Shown: positions 17,272-25,043 of the stretch, piece after piece | How positions within the stretch are numbered: the first letter of the stretch is position 1 | Layout: the number at the start of each line of letters is the position of its first letter | NCBI GenBank assembly: GCA_021808485.1 | Contig: JAKBBN010000025.1 | Location: forward strand, 1-39,819 | DNA length: 39,819 bases | Source: Planctomycetota bacterium | GTDB taxonomy: Bacteria; Planctomycetota; Phycisphaerae; WQYP01 | Direction of reading: 5' to 3' | The notes under the pieces: model-generated | Databases searched by the model: none | What the model was told of the DNA's origin: nothing | The model's input: the letters and a program-made list of their open reading frames with translations, nothing else | Translations under genes and position numbers: made by a program

Positions 17272-17985
17272 TTAGAACATTCCCAATTGCAGCATTGCCG
17301 CGTCCGACATGCGATCCTTTGTCCATGGCGGCTCCCAGATCAGGTTCACTTTGGCGCTGGCCACATCTTCCACGCTCTGGACCGCTTTTTGCACCGATGG
17401 GGGCATGGTGCCGGCCACCGGGCAGCCCGGAGCGGTCAGGGTCATGTCCACGACCACGTCCCGGCTGGAGGAAATATCAATGCGGTAAATCAGCCCCAGA
17501 TCGTAGATATTGACGGGAATCTCCGGATCAAATATTCCGCGCAGCTTTTCTATGATCTGGCTCTCCATCAATTTATTGTTCAGCGCATCGGTAATGGTGA
17601 CGCCCTTGGGATTGTTCGCCTCATCGTCACCCTGATCTCCCGGATGGCCCGGGGTATCCGCGGCGGCGGTTGCCGGCCGCACCGGTAATTTTACCGCATG
17701 GGGATTGCGGAAAATAAATCCGCGGGATCCGTGTTCGTTTTTGAAATCAATTTCCGTGCCGTCCAGGCTTGGGTAACTTACCGGATCACACACCACGGCA
17801 ATGCCCAGCGATGCGCCGGTGATGTCATCGGCGTTTTTTGTTTCCGTAAGGTCCAGAGTATAGTTGAATCCGTTGGGGTTCCGGCCTTTTATTCCCACCC
17901 GCAGCACGGTGTCCGCGGACAACCCCTGCTCCGCGATAATTTTCCTGATTTCCGCAGCCGCTAATTCGGATACTGTAATCGGCAT
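17272..17985 (-). CDS. Fusion of cysteine-poor A-type carrier-like domain with SufT/MIP18 domain
   Basis: This 237-residue protein joins two Fe-S biogenesis domains. Residues 1-100 resemble IscA/ErpA-type carriers (ITVSELAAAEIRKII, YPSLDGTEIDFKNE, GFIFRNPHA), but the ligand cysteines are missing: the GCSG-type motif reads GRNPNGFNY and the C-terminal CGC motif is replaced. Its only cysteine, Cys66, is not at a ligand position. After a Gly/Asp-rich linker (about 105-128), residues 130-237 form a MIP18/DUF59 domain as in SufT, with the conserved cysteine Cys188 in TLTAPGCPVAG and a C-terminal NLIWEPPWTKDRMSD. It ends the suf operon, 39 bases after sufU, so a maturation or target-delivery role is likely. 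A-type carrier chemistry is unlikely for the first domain. Confidence 0.85.
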   Translation of the reverse strand: MPITVSELAAAEIRKIIAEQGLSADTVLRVGIKGRNPNGFNYTLDLTETKNADDITGASLGIAVVCDPVSYPSLDGTEIDFKNEHGSRGFIFRNPHAVKLPVRPATAAADTPGHPGDQGDDEANNPKGVTITDALNNKLMESQIIEKLRGIFDPEIPVNIYDLGLIYRIDISSSRDVVVDMTLTAPGCPVAGTMPPSVQKAVQSVEDVASAKVNLIWEPPWTKDRMSDAAMLQLGMF

Positions 17986-18024
17986 GTTATAAATCCTTGC
18001 AATTCCCGCGGTCGGCAGACCGGC

Positions 18025-18486
18025 TTATTCCGTACTTACCGCACCATGGCCGTCCTTTAACGCCGCCATGAGAGTATGCCAAGCCAGGGTGGCGCATTTG
18101 ACGCGCATGGGAAATTCCCGCACGCCAGAAAATACCGCCAATTTGCCCAGGAACTCCAACTTTGCTTCACCGGGTTCAACATTTACGGGTGCAGTCACCA
18201 TGGAATGAAATCCTTCAAACAATGGTTCGATCTCGCCCGTCGTTTTGCCTTTAATCGCCTCGGTCATCATGGATGCCGACGCCGTTGAGATCGCGCAGCC
18301 CGTGCCCTGAAATCCGGCGTCACGAATCACGTTGTTTTCAATTTTCAGGTAAAGCGTCAGCTTGTCTCCGCATAGCGGATTGTGCCCGTGGGCGCAGTAA
18401 TTTGCCCCGGCAACTTCATGAAAATTCCGCGGCCGTTTGGTGTGGTCCAGAATGGTCTGCTGATACAAATCCCGAAGATCAGACAT
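18025..18486 (-). CDS. sufU: SufU, SUF-system IscU-like protein
   Basis: SufU accepts sulfur from SufS and acts with it as a zinc-dependent sulfur transfer protein in Gram-positive-type SUF systems. The 153-residue protein has the three family cysteines Cys39 (in NPLCGD, with Asp41), Cys64 (in GTGCAIS) and Cys131 (in RVKCATLAW), and an 18-21 residue insertion typical of SufU relative to IscU between the second and third cysteines. The start codon overlaps the sufS stop by one base (TGATG), suggesting coupled translation. Neighbours on both sides are SUF genes. The sufE type of acceptor is not present. Confidence 0.95.
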   Translation of the reverse strand: MSDLRDLYQQTILDHTKRPRNFHEVAGANYCAHGHNPLCGDKLTLYLKIENNVIRDAGFQGTGCAISTASASMMTEAIKGKTTGEIEPLFEGFHSMVTAPVNVEPGEAKLEFLGKLAVFSGVREFPMRVKCATLAWHTLMAALKDGHGAVSTE

Positions 18487-19778
18487 CAGGCGAAAACCTC
18501 TTTCACTTTTTCCAGGGCGGCCGCAAGCCGGTCAATATCTTCCCGTGTATTGTAAAAAGCAAGCGATGCCCGCGCCGTGGCCGGAATGCCGTAAAAATCC
18601 ATCACCGGCTGGCAGCAATGGTGGCCGGTTCTGATGGCCACGCCCTCTTCGTCCACAATCGTGCCGATGTCATGCGGATGAATGCCTTTCATGGTAAAGG
18701 AAACGACCGCCGCTTTTTGAGCGGCTGTTCCAACAATCGAAAGACCATCGATGGACAGGAGTTTTTGCTGGGCGTAAGCCAGCAGGTCCTGCTCCGCGGA
18801 TTCAATGTTCTCCATTCCCACCGCGGTAAGATAATCCACCGCGGCTCCCAGGGCGATGGCTCCGCAAATGTCCGGCGTTCCCGCTTCGAATTTGTGCGGA
18901 ACCTGATTCCATGTCGATTTTTCAAAGGTTACCGTGCGGATCATGTCGCCGCCGCTCTGGTAGGGGGGCATGGCATCCCATAGTGATTTTCTCGCCCATA
19001 CCGCTCCAATGCCGGTCGGCCCGAACATTTTGTGGCCGGAAAAAGCCATGAAATCACAGCCGATCCGCTTGGCGGAAATTGCCATATGCGGTACGGATTG
19101 TGCCGCATCCACCAGCACCAGCGCACCATGTTCATGCGCCATTGCCGTTATCTGTTGAATGGGATTGATGGTGCCCAGTGCATTGGATATGTGGGTAATG
19201 GCCACAATGCGCGTGCGGCTGGAGAGAAGTTCCGCCAGACGCCCCATGTCCAGTTCGCCGTTTTGCTTAAACGGCACTGGAATAATTTTAGCGCCTGTCC
19301 GTTCCGCCGCCAGCTGCCATGGCACAATATTGGAATGGTGCTCCATGCCGGAAAGCAATATTTCATCGCCGGCGCGAAGGTTGCCCAAACCCCAGGAATG
19401 AGCGACCAGATTAATCCCTTCCGTGCAGCCGCGGACAAACACGATTTCTTCGGCTGCCGGCGCGTCAATGAAACGGGCAATTTTTTCCCGGGCATTTTCA
19501 TATGCGGTTGTCGCCTCCGCGGAGAGCTTGTATACCCCGCGGTGTATGTTGGCATTCTGATGGCTGTAATAGCGTGTAATGGCCGCTATGACGGCATTGG
19601 GTTTCTGGCTCGTCGCCGCATTGTCCAGATACACCAGCGGTTTGCCGCGAACCTGCGTCTGCAGGATTGGAAAATCCCGGCGCAGGAGCGACATATCAAA
19701 AACGGAATTCGCCGACGGCGGCGACCGGCGGGGCGCGGCGGCGGCGGATGCGGAGTTTTCAATGACAGGCCTGTTCAT
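18486..19778 (-). CDS. sufS: SufS cysteine desulfurase, group II
   Basis: SufS takes sulfur from cysteine as a persulfide for cluster assembly, using pyridoxal phosphate. The 430-residue protein has LVYLDNAATSQKP near 48-60, the PLP-binding lysine Lys250 in FSGHKMFGPTG, and the catalytic Cys388 in RTGHHCCQPVMDF, in the group II context. An Ala/Ser/Pro-rich N-terminal extension of 28 residues precedes the family start at Met29 (19694). I keep ATG 19778 because it overlaps the sufD stop (ATGA); neither start has a clear ribosome-binding site, so the shorter form is possible. The sulfur acceptor would be SufU, which follows. Confidence 0.96.
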   Translation of the reverse strand: MNRPVIENSASAAAAPRRSPPSANSVFDMSLLRRDFPILQTQVRGKPLVYLDNAATSQKPNAVIAAITRYYSHQNANIHRGVYKLSAEATTAYENAREKIARFIDAPAAEEIVFVRGCTEGINLVAHSWGLGNLRAGDEILLSGMEHHSNIVPWQLAAERTGAKIIPVPFKQNGELDMGRLAELLSSRTRIVAITHISNALGTINPIQQITAMAHEHGALVLVDAAQSVPHMAISAKRIGCDFMAFSGHKMFGPTGIGAVWARKSLWDAMPPYQSGGDMIRTVTFEKSTWNQVPHKFEAGTPDICGAIALGAAVDYLTAVGMENIESAEQDLLAYAQQKLLSIDGLSIVGTAAQKAAVVSFTMKGIHPHDIGTIVDEEGVAIRTGHHCCQPVMDFYGIPATARASLAFYNTREDIDRLAAALEKVKEVFA

Positions 19779-21127
19779 GATGTGGTCCGGTCAAGATGCA
19801 GGCGGTGAAGCTCCGCAACGACCAGCTCCTCCAGATATCCCTTCAACGGTCCATGCCAGGTGCGCCCCAGCACATCTCCGGCAAAGGCATAGGTAAGCAA
19901 CGAACGGGCGGTGGCCGCATCAACGCCGCGGGACCGCAGGTAAAACAATTGCTCATCGTCCAGCGGCCCCGTGGTGGACCCGTGCGTGCATTTCACGTCA
20001 TCCGCATATATTTCCAGCTGCGGCTGCGAATCCATGGTTGCGTCATCCGAAAGCAGAACGGTTTTGCTGGTCTGCTTTGAATCCGTTTTTTGCGCCCCGG
20101 GCCGCACCAGGATTTTGCCGCGGAATACGCCGGAGGCCTGCCCGCCCAGCAAATGCTTGTAAAGCTCATGGCTGGGGCAATTCTCAAACGCATGGTCCAG
20201 CAATGTTTGATTATCCACATGCTGCCGGCCGGTGATCAGTGTGATGCCGTTCAATGTGGCTTCCGCATAAGGACCGTCAAGGCGGACTTGTACATTGTTC
20301 CGCACCACGGCGCCGCCGATGTTCAGGGACAGCGCCTGCAGCGTGGCCTGGGATGCGAGTTTTATGAAATCCTGCCCGATATGCCAGGCGGTCTGGGCTT
20401 CGCGCTGCAGTTTCACAATTTCCACTTTCGCCCCGGACTCCGCGGCAAGTTCCACCACCGCGTTGGTCAGGTGCGGCTGACCGCCTGTGCTCACATAGGT
20501 GTGCACCACGGTGATTTGTGATCTGGCGCCGACATGGATACAAACCCGCGGCTGCGCGAGGGTTGCATGCGGGGCCTCTGTACTGATGAATAAAAGGTGA
20601 ATCGGGGCTTCGGCAATCAGATCCGCCGGAACGCTTATAAACGCACCGTCGGCAAAGCCCGCGGTATTCAGGGCGGTAAATCCGTTGGTTTGCGGGAGGG
20701 CCAAATGGGCGAAAACGGATTCCCGCCATAACGGGTTGGCCGCCGCCTGCGCCAGCGGCGCCACACCGGCCGCACTGGCGGAAAATGTGGAATGCTCCGG
20801 CGAGAACAGGCCGTTAATGAAGACGAATTCGTTGGCGCCCGTCGAACGTAAGCTCCAGGGCCGGGTAATATCCGCGCCGATAGCAGCCGCTTTGCCGCTT
20901 GCCGCCGGGCTGAACCGAATTTTGGCTAATTCGGCGACATTGGTCAGCCGCCAGTCTTCCTGGCTTGTGGTGGGCAGACCCATTCGCTGAAAATGTCGAA
21001 TCCCGCTCTGGCGAATTTCACCCAGCCACGGCGTACCATGGTCCGGGCCGGCGGACAACATCTCCGTCAGCAGGCCGGTTGACGGGGCCACGGTTGAAGG
21101 GGCGGGTTGCGAAGTCAATTGTGTCAT
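19775..21127 (-). CDS. sufD: SufD, SUF scaffold subunit
   Basis: SufD pairs with SufB in the SufBC2D scaffold that builds Fe-S clusters. The 450-residue protein has the N-terminal helix region (PTTSQEDWRLTNVAEL), the beta-helix core with KVEIVKLQREAQTAWH and DGPYAEATLNGITLITGRQ, and the C-terminal HGSTTGPLDDEQLFYLRSRG that precedes the SufC-binding region, as in SufD. The core region at ENCPSHELYKHLLGGQASG resembles the family. ATG 21127 follows GGGGAG about eleven bases upstream; TTG 21136 is an alternative. It lies 106 bases after sufC on the same strand and overlaps sufS by four bases. Confidence 0.94.
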   Translation of the reverse strand: MTQLTSQPAPSTVAPSTGLLTEMLSAGPDHGTPWLGEIRQSGIRHFQRMGLPTTSQEDWRLTNVAELAKIRFSPAASGKAAAIGADITRPWSLRSTGANEFVFINGLFSPEHSTFSASAAGVAPLAQAAANPLWRESVFAHLALPQTNGFTALNTAGFADGAFISVPADLIAEAPIHLLFISTEAPHATLAQPRVCIHVGARSQITVVHTYVSTGGQPHLTNAVVELAAESGAKVEIVKLQREAQTAWHIGQDFIKLASQATLQALSLNIGGAVVRNNVQVRLDGPYAEATLNGITLITGRQHVDNQTLLDHAFENCPSHELYKHLLGGQASGVFRGKILVRPGAQKTDSKQTSKTVLLSDDATMDSQPQLEIYADDVKCTHGSTTGPLDDEQLFYLRSRGVDAATARSLLTYAFAGDVLGRTWHGPLKGYLEELVVAELHRLHLDRTTS

Positions 21128-21233
21128 GAAAACCAAAACTCCCCGGATTACTCCGGTGCAAAAGCCGGTGCGGTAGGCCCGAAAGCCGGTTTAATCCGGG
21201 CCGGCCGTGTCGTCGAATTCTCCCGGGTTGACC

Positions 21234-21986
21234 TCAGGCTGCCGTATCCAGCCAGCCGTAGCCTTTGGCTTCCAGCTCCAGTGCCAGCTTTTTGTCCCCG
21301 GACTTGATTATTTTTCCATCCCGCAGCACATGGACAAAGTCCGGCACAATATACTCAAGCAGCCGCTGATAATGTGTGACCACCAGCATTGCGCGGTCCG
21401 GACCGCGCAGCGAATTTACTCCCTTGGAAACAATTTTCAGGGCGTCGATATCCAGTCCGGAATCAGTTTCATCCAGAATGCCGAGCTTGGGGTCGAGCAC
21501 CGCCATCTGAAAAATCTCATTGCGCTTCTTTTCGCCGCCGGAAAAGCCCTCATTGACCGACCGGTTCAGAAAGCTCTGGTCCATTTCCAGAAGCTTCATT
21601 TTGGTTTTGATCAATTTCAGAAAATCCATCGCGTCCAGCTCTTCCTCGCCGCGATGTTTACGTATCGCGTTGACGGCCGCCTTAAGAAAATAGGCCGTGC
21701 TGACACCCGGAATCTCCACCGGATATTGAAAAGCCATGAAAAGGCCCTCACAGGCCCGCTCTTCCGGTGACATATCCAAAATGTCCACGCCATTCAGCAG
21801 CACCTGTCCACCGGTTACCGCGTAGGTTTCCCGCCCGGCCAGCACGGACGCAAGCGTACTTTTGCCGGATCCGTTGGGACCCATTATGGCATGAACCTCG
21901 CCGGCGTTTACCGCCAGGCTGATTCCTTTAAGAATTTCCCGGCCGCCGACCGAGGCATGTAAATCTTTAATTTCAAGCATAGGCAT
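21234..21986 (-). CDS. sufC: SufC, SUF ATPase
   Basis: SufC is the ABC-type ATPase of the SufBC2D scaffold and is cytosolic, not a transporter. The 250-residue protein has Walker A GPNGSGKS (about 36-43, Lys42), the Q-loop region MAFQYPVEIPGV, the signature SGGEKKRNEI (149-158) and Walker B GILDETDSGLD, with the Glu/Asp pairing typical of SufC. ATG 21986 follows an AAGGA site about eight bases upstream; ATG 21980 is alternative. It sits between sufB (53 bases upstream) and sufD, the common order for the family. Confidence 0.97.
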   Translation of the reverse strand: MPMLEIKDLHASVGGREILKGISLAVNAGEVHAIMGPNGSGKSTLASVLAGRETYAVTGGQVLLNGVDILDMSPEERACEGLFMAFQYPVEIPGVSTAYFLKAAVNAIRKHRGEEELDAMDFLKLIKTKMKLLEMDQSFLNRSVNEGFSGGEKKRNEIFQMAVLDPKLGILDETDSGLDIDALKIVSKGVNSLRGPDRAMLVVTHYQRLLEYIVPDFVHVLRDGKIIKSGDKKLALELEAKGYGWLDTAA

Positions 21987-22039
21987 TCAGGGGTTCCTTC
22001 AATAAATATCCCGGTCGTTTCATACCGTTGACTGTCTGA

Positions 22040-23485
22040 TCAGCCAACGCTTCCTTCCAGGCTTACGCCCAGCAATTTCTGGGCTTCAACCGCAAACTCC
22101 ATGGGCAATTCCTTAAACACCTCTTTGCAGAATCCGTTGATGATCATGTTGACCGCATCTTCCAGCGAAATACCGCGCTGTTTGCAATAGAAGAGCTGAT
22201 CTTCGCCGATTTTGCTGGTAGAGGCTTCATGCTCCGCCTTTGAACTGGTATTCCGCACGTCAATATACGGAAATGTATGGGCGCCGCATTTATCGCCCAG
22301 AAGCATTGAATCGCACTGGGTGTAATTGCGCGACCCGCCGGCCGCTTTGAGAATTTTAACCAGGCCGCGATAGGTATTCTGCCCGTAACCCGCGGAAATA
22401 CCTTTGGAGACGATGGTGCTCCGGGTGTTCCTGCCGATGTGAATCATTTTTGTTCCGGTATCCGCCTGTTGCCGATGATTGGCCAGCGCCACGGAATAAA
22501 ACTCACCAACGCTGTTATCACCCTGTAAAATCACACTCGGATATTTCCAGGTAATTGCGGATCCCGTTTCCACCTGCGTCCAGCTGATCCGCGAATTTTC
22601 CCCCAGGCATTTGCCGCGTTTGGTGACAAAATTGTAAATGCCGCCTTTGCCTTCCTTGTCTCCGGGATACCAGTTTTGAACCGTTGAATATTTGATCTGA
22701 GCACCTTTCATGGCCACAAGTTCCACCACGGCGGCATGAAGCTGATTTTCATCACGCTGCGGCGCGGTGCAACCTTCCAGGTAGCTCACGTAGGCATCCT
22801 CATCCGCGATAATAAGCGTACGTTCAAACTGGCCGGTATTTTTGGCGTTAATGCGAAAATAGGTTGAGAGTTCCATGGGGCATCGCACGCCTTTGGGCAC
22901 ATAACAGAATGATCCATCGGAAAATACAGCCGAATTCAATGTGGCAAAAAAATTATCCGAATATGGCACGACGGAACCCAAGTACTTTTTAATCAATTCC
23001 GGATGTTTTTGCACCGCTTCGGAAAACGAGCAAAAAATAACTCCGACTTCCGCCAGCTTTTCCTTGAACGTGGTGGCCACCGATACGCTGTCAAATACCG
23101 CATCGACCGCCACGCCGGCAAGAATTTTCTGTTCATGCAGGGGCACGCCCAGCTTTTCATAGGTTTTCAGCAACTCAGGATCGACTTCATCCATGCTTTG
23201 CAACTGTTTTTTCGCTTTGGGAGCGGAATAATAAACGATGCCCTGATAGTCAATTTTCGGATAATGCACATTCGGCCAAGTCGGCTCGGTCATCGTTTGC
23301 CAGTGGCGAAAGGCTTTTAATCGCCAATCAAGCAAAAACTCCGGCTCCTGTTTGATCCGGGAGATGGCACGGACAATGTCCTCATTAAGACCGCGGGGAA
23401 GCGCATCCGCCTCAATATCAGTTACAAAACCCCAGCGGTACTCTTTATTGGCGATATTCTCGATTGTTCCGGCATCAGTGGGCAT
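22040..23485 (-). CDS. sufB: SufB, SUF scaffold subunit
   Basis: SufB is the core scaffold on which the SUF cluster forms. The 481-residue protein has the full family layout: [18 protein letters not shown], the [23 protein letters not shown] region, [49 protein letters not shown] (in parts), and [20 protein letters not shown] with the conserved cysteine that receives sulfur, then [21 protein letters not shown]. It is the first gene of the leftward suf operon, with a promoter and operator upstream. ATG 23485 fits the family N-terminus; the ribosome-binding site is weak. Confidence 0.97.
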   Translation of the reverse strand: MPTDAGTIENIANKEYRWGFVTDIEADALPRGLNEDIVRAISRIKQEPEFLLDWRLKAFRHWQTMTEPTWPNVHYPKIDYQGIVYYSAPKAKKQLQSMDEVDPELLKTYEKLGVPLHEQKILAGVAVDAVFDSVSVATTFKEKLAEVGVIFCSFSEAVQKHPELIKKYLGSVVPYSDNFFATLNSAVFSDGSFCYVPKGVRCPMELSTYFRINAKNTGQFERTLIIADEDAYVSYLEGCTAPQRDENQLHAAVVELVAMKGAQIKYSTVQNWYPGDKEGKGGIYNFVTKRGKCLGENSRISWTQVETGSAITWKYPSVILQGDNSVGEFYSVALANHRQQADTGTKMIHIGRNTRSTIVSKGISAGYGQNTYRGLVKILKAAGGSRNYTQCDSMLLGDKCGAHTFPYIDVRNTSSKAEHEASTSKIGEDQLFYCKQRGISLEDAVNMIINGFCKEVFKELPMEFAVEAQKLLGVSLEGSVG

Positions 23486-23560
23486 TGCTAAAACACCTTC
23501 ATCAAACGGAAAAAGGTCCTAAAACCAGCAGCCTGTCGGACTTTCCCATATACCGATTCC

Positions 23561-23589
23561 ATGTTACGACTATAAATAAGCGAAGTCAA
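23561..23589 (-). promoter_or_regulatory. Predicted sigma70-type suf promoter
   Basis: On the minus strand TTGACT (23589-23584) and TAACAT (23566-23561) are separated by exactly 17 bases, matching the -35 and -10 consensus at five and four of six positions. Transcription would start near 23554, giving a leader of about 70 bases before sufB. The first base of the -35 is the last base of the palindromic operator. Confidence 0.6.
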
Positions 23590-23607
23590 TTGAGACTCTG
23601 TCTCAAT
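23589..23607. promoter_or_regulatory. Perfect 19-bp palindromic operator upstream of suf
   Basis: ATTGAGACTCTGTCTCAAT has two perfect 8-base arms around a 3-base centre. It abuts the suf -35 element, and the divergent ASCH gene begins about 80 bases away on the other side. Its length and symmetry fit a Fur-type box (the core TGAGA-N5-TCTCA resembles known Fur sites), while an Rrf2/IscR-type regulator is an alternative. No regulator gene is nearby. The repeat is seen directly; the regulator is inference. Confidence 0.6.
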
Positions 23608-23685
23608 AAATATTTCACCCTTACGAAATTGTTCTGATTACCACCCTCATGACGACTTCCTGAATCCCGGCTATCCTTTCCATTC

Positions 23686-24255
23686 ATGTTGCTTTTAAAG
23701 AAACATCTGGTTGATCTGGTGCGAGCGGGCAAAAAAACACAAACCATTCGCGTGTGGTCCCGGCCGGTGGTGCGCGCCGGTCAGGTTAGTTACACACCCG
23801 GACTCGGAAAGATGTTGATTGTCCGCGTCGATGAACTCGCCGGCTTTGATCAACTCACTGATGCGGACGCCGTCGCAGACGGATTTTCCGACAAAGATGG
23901 ATTGCTTGCGGAACTCAAACGCCACTACCCGGAAATTCCACCCGGCAAACGCCTTTTCAGAATTATATTTCAGTGGCCGCTGACGACTGCCGAAAACGCG
24001 AAACCGGCGCGGCCAAGCGGCGTAAGCACGGCAAAACCCCGTGAGGCCGTTCGCAAAAAAAAGGTGAAGTTGACGCAGCCAGTCAGCCATATGGCGCCAA
24101 AGCCAAACTCCGGTGCTCCACCAACGGATGCGCCGGCAACAGGCCGCGATGCAAGTAGTAAACGGCAGCGGGCCCAATTGCGGGATTTTATTCAAACGCG
24201 GGCGAAAGCTTCCGGCTGGATCGGTTCATACCCGTCATCGCTCGCCGATCAATGA
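23686..24255 (+). CDS. ASCH-domain protein with basic C-terminal tail
   Basis: The first ~105 residues resemble the ASCH domain, a PUA-like beta-barrel linked to RNA binding: MLLLKKHLVDLVRAGKKTQT, a typical TIRVWSR segment, GKMLIVRVDELAGF and ADGFSDKDGLLAELKRHYP. The remaining ~80 residues are a low-complexity tail rich in Pro, Lys, Ala and Thr, then a short RQRAQLRDFIQTRAKASGW segment. The combination suggests a nucleic-acid-binding protein, but no substrate is known. It diverges from sufB across 200 bases and gmhA follows 30 bases downstream, so it may share a transcript with gmhA. ATG 23686 lacks a strong ribosome-binding site. Confidence 0.75.
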   Translation: MLLLKKHLVDLVRAGKKTQTIRVWSRPVVRAGQVSYTPGLGKMLIVRVDELAGFDQLTDADAVADGFSDKDGLLAELKRHYPEIPPGKRLFRIIFQWPLTTAENAKPARPSGVSTAKPREAVRKKKVKLTQPVSHMAPKPNSGAPPTDAPATGRDASSKRQRAQLRDFIQTRAKASGWIGSYPSSLADQ

Positions 24256-24285
24256 ATCTGTTTGCTCAATTTCTGACTTGCCGTC

Positions 24286-24894
24286 ATGATATTCCCCATG
24301 ACACAGCCGCTAACAAATGTCGATTACGCATGGATTGAAAATTATATTGACCGTACTTCAGCGGCAATGGCCGAGCTGAAATCCCAGGCGCCGGCGGTTA
24401 ATGCGGTTGCAACGGTCATTAAAACGGCACTGCTTAACGGGGGAAAACTGCTGACGGCCGGCAATGGAGGCTCCGCGGCGGAAGCGCTGCACTTGGCGGA
24501 AGAATTAACCGGCCGCTATTCACAGTCGGACCGCCGGGCCTTGCCGGCCATTTGCCTTGCCGCGGACGGCACGGCGCTTACATGCATTGCCAACGACTGG
24601 GAATTTTCCAAGGTCTTTTCCCGTCAGGTGGAGGCCTTCGCGAACCCGCAGGATGTGCTGGTTCTGTTTTCCACGAGCGGTAACAGCGAAAACCTGATTG
24701 CCGCCGCACGGGCCATGCGCGACCGGGGAGGGAAAGTGGTGGGGCTGCTGGGCAGGGGGGGCGGGCGGTTGCGACCTTTATGTGACCTTGCCGTTGTGGC
24801 CGCCGGCGAACAGAGCGGACCCATTCAGGAGTGCCATCAGGTTATCCTGCATCTAATCCTGGAGAAAGTGGAGCATAATGAAGCGGCGGCATAG
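24286..24894 (+). CDS. gmhA: Sedoheptulose-7-phosphate isomerase (GmhA-type SIS protein)
   Basis: GmhA isomerises sedoheptulose 7-phosphate to a heptose 7-phosphate, the first step to ADP-heptose for lipopolysaccharide core. The 202-residue SIS protein has AGNGGSAAEALHLAEELTGRY near 59-78 (key parts AGNGGSAAEA and EELTGRY), ALPAICLAADGTALTCIAND, VLFSTSGNSENLIAAA, and ESGPIQECHQVILHLI-like EQSGPIQECHQVI, as in GmhA and DiaA-type proteins. The conserved Glu and His residues favour GmhA over DiaA. ATG 24298 is an alternative start; neither has a good ribosome-binding site. No hldE or hldD is in the window. Confidence 0.85.
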   Translation: MIFPMTQPLTNVDYAWIENYIDRTSAAMAELKSQAPAVNAVATVIKTALLNGGKLLTAGNGGSAAEALHLAEELTGRYSQSDRRALPAICLAADGTALTCIANDWEFSKVFSRQVEAFANPQDVLVLFSTSGNSENLIAAARAMRDRGGKVVGLLGRGGGRLRPLCDLAVVAAGEQSGPIQECHQVILHLILEKVEHNEAAA

Positions 24895-25043
24895 CATCGT
24901 TATGGAAGCTGATCACCTGACATGTATTGTGCTGCCGTTGAAAATTCCCGGTGTTCTGGTACCAATGAGGAGGGCGGCCCATCTCGCAGCCGACGGCGGT
25001 TTGGGACGTGATATTGCGACAGGCTCGCCGGACGGAAATATTT

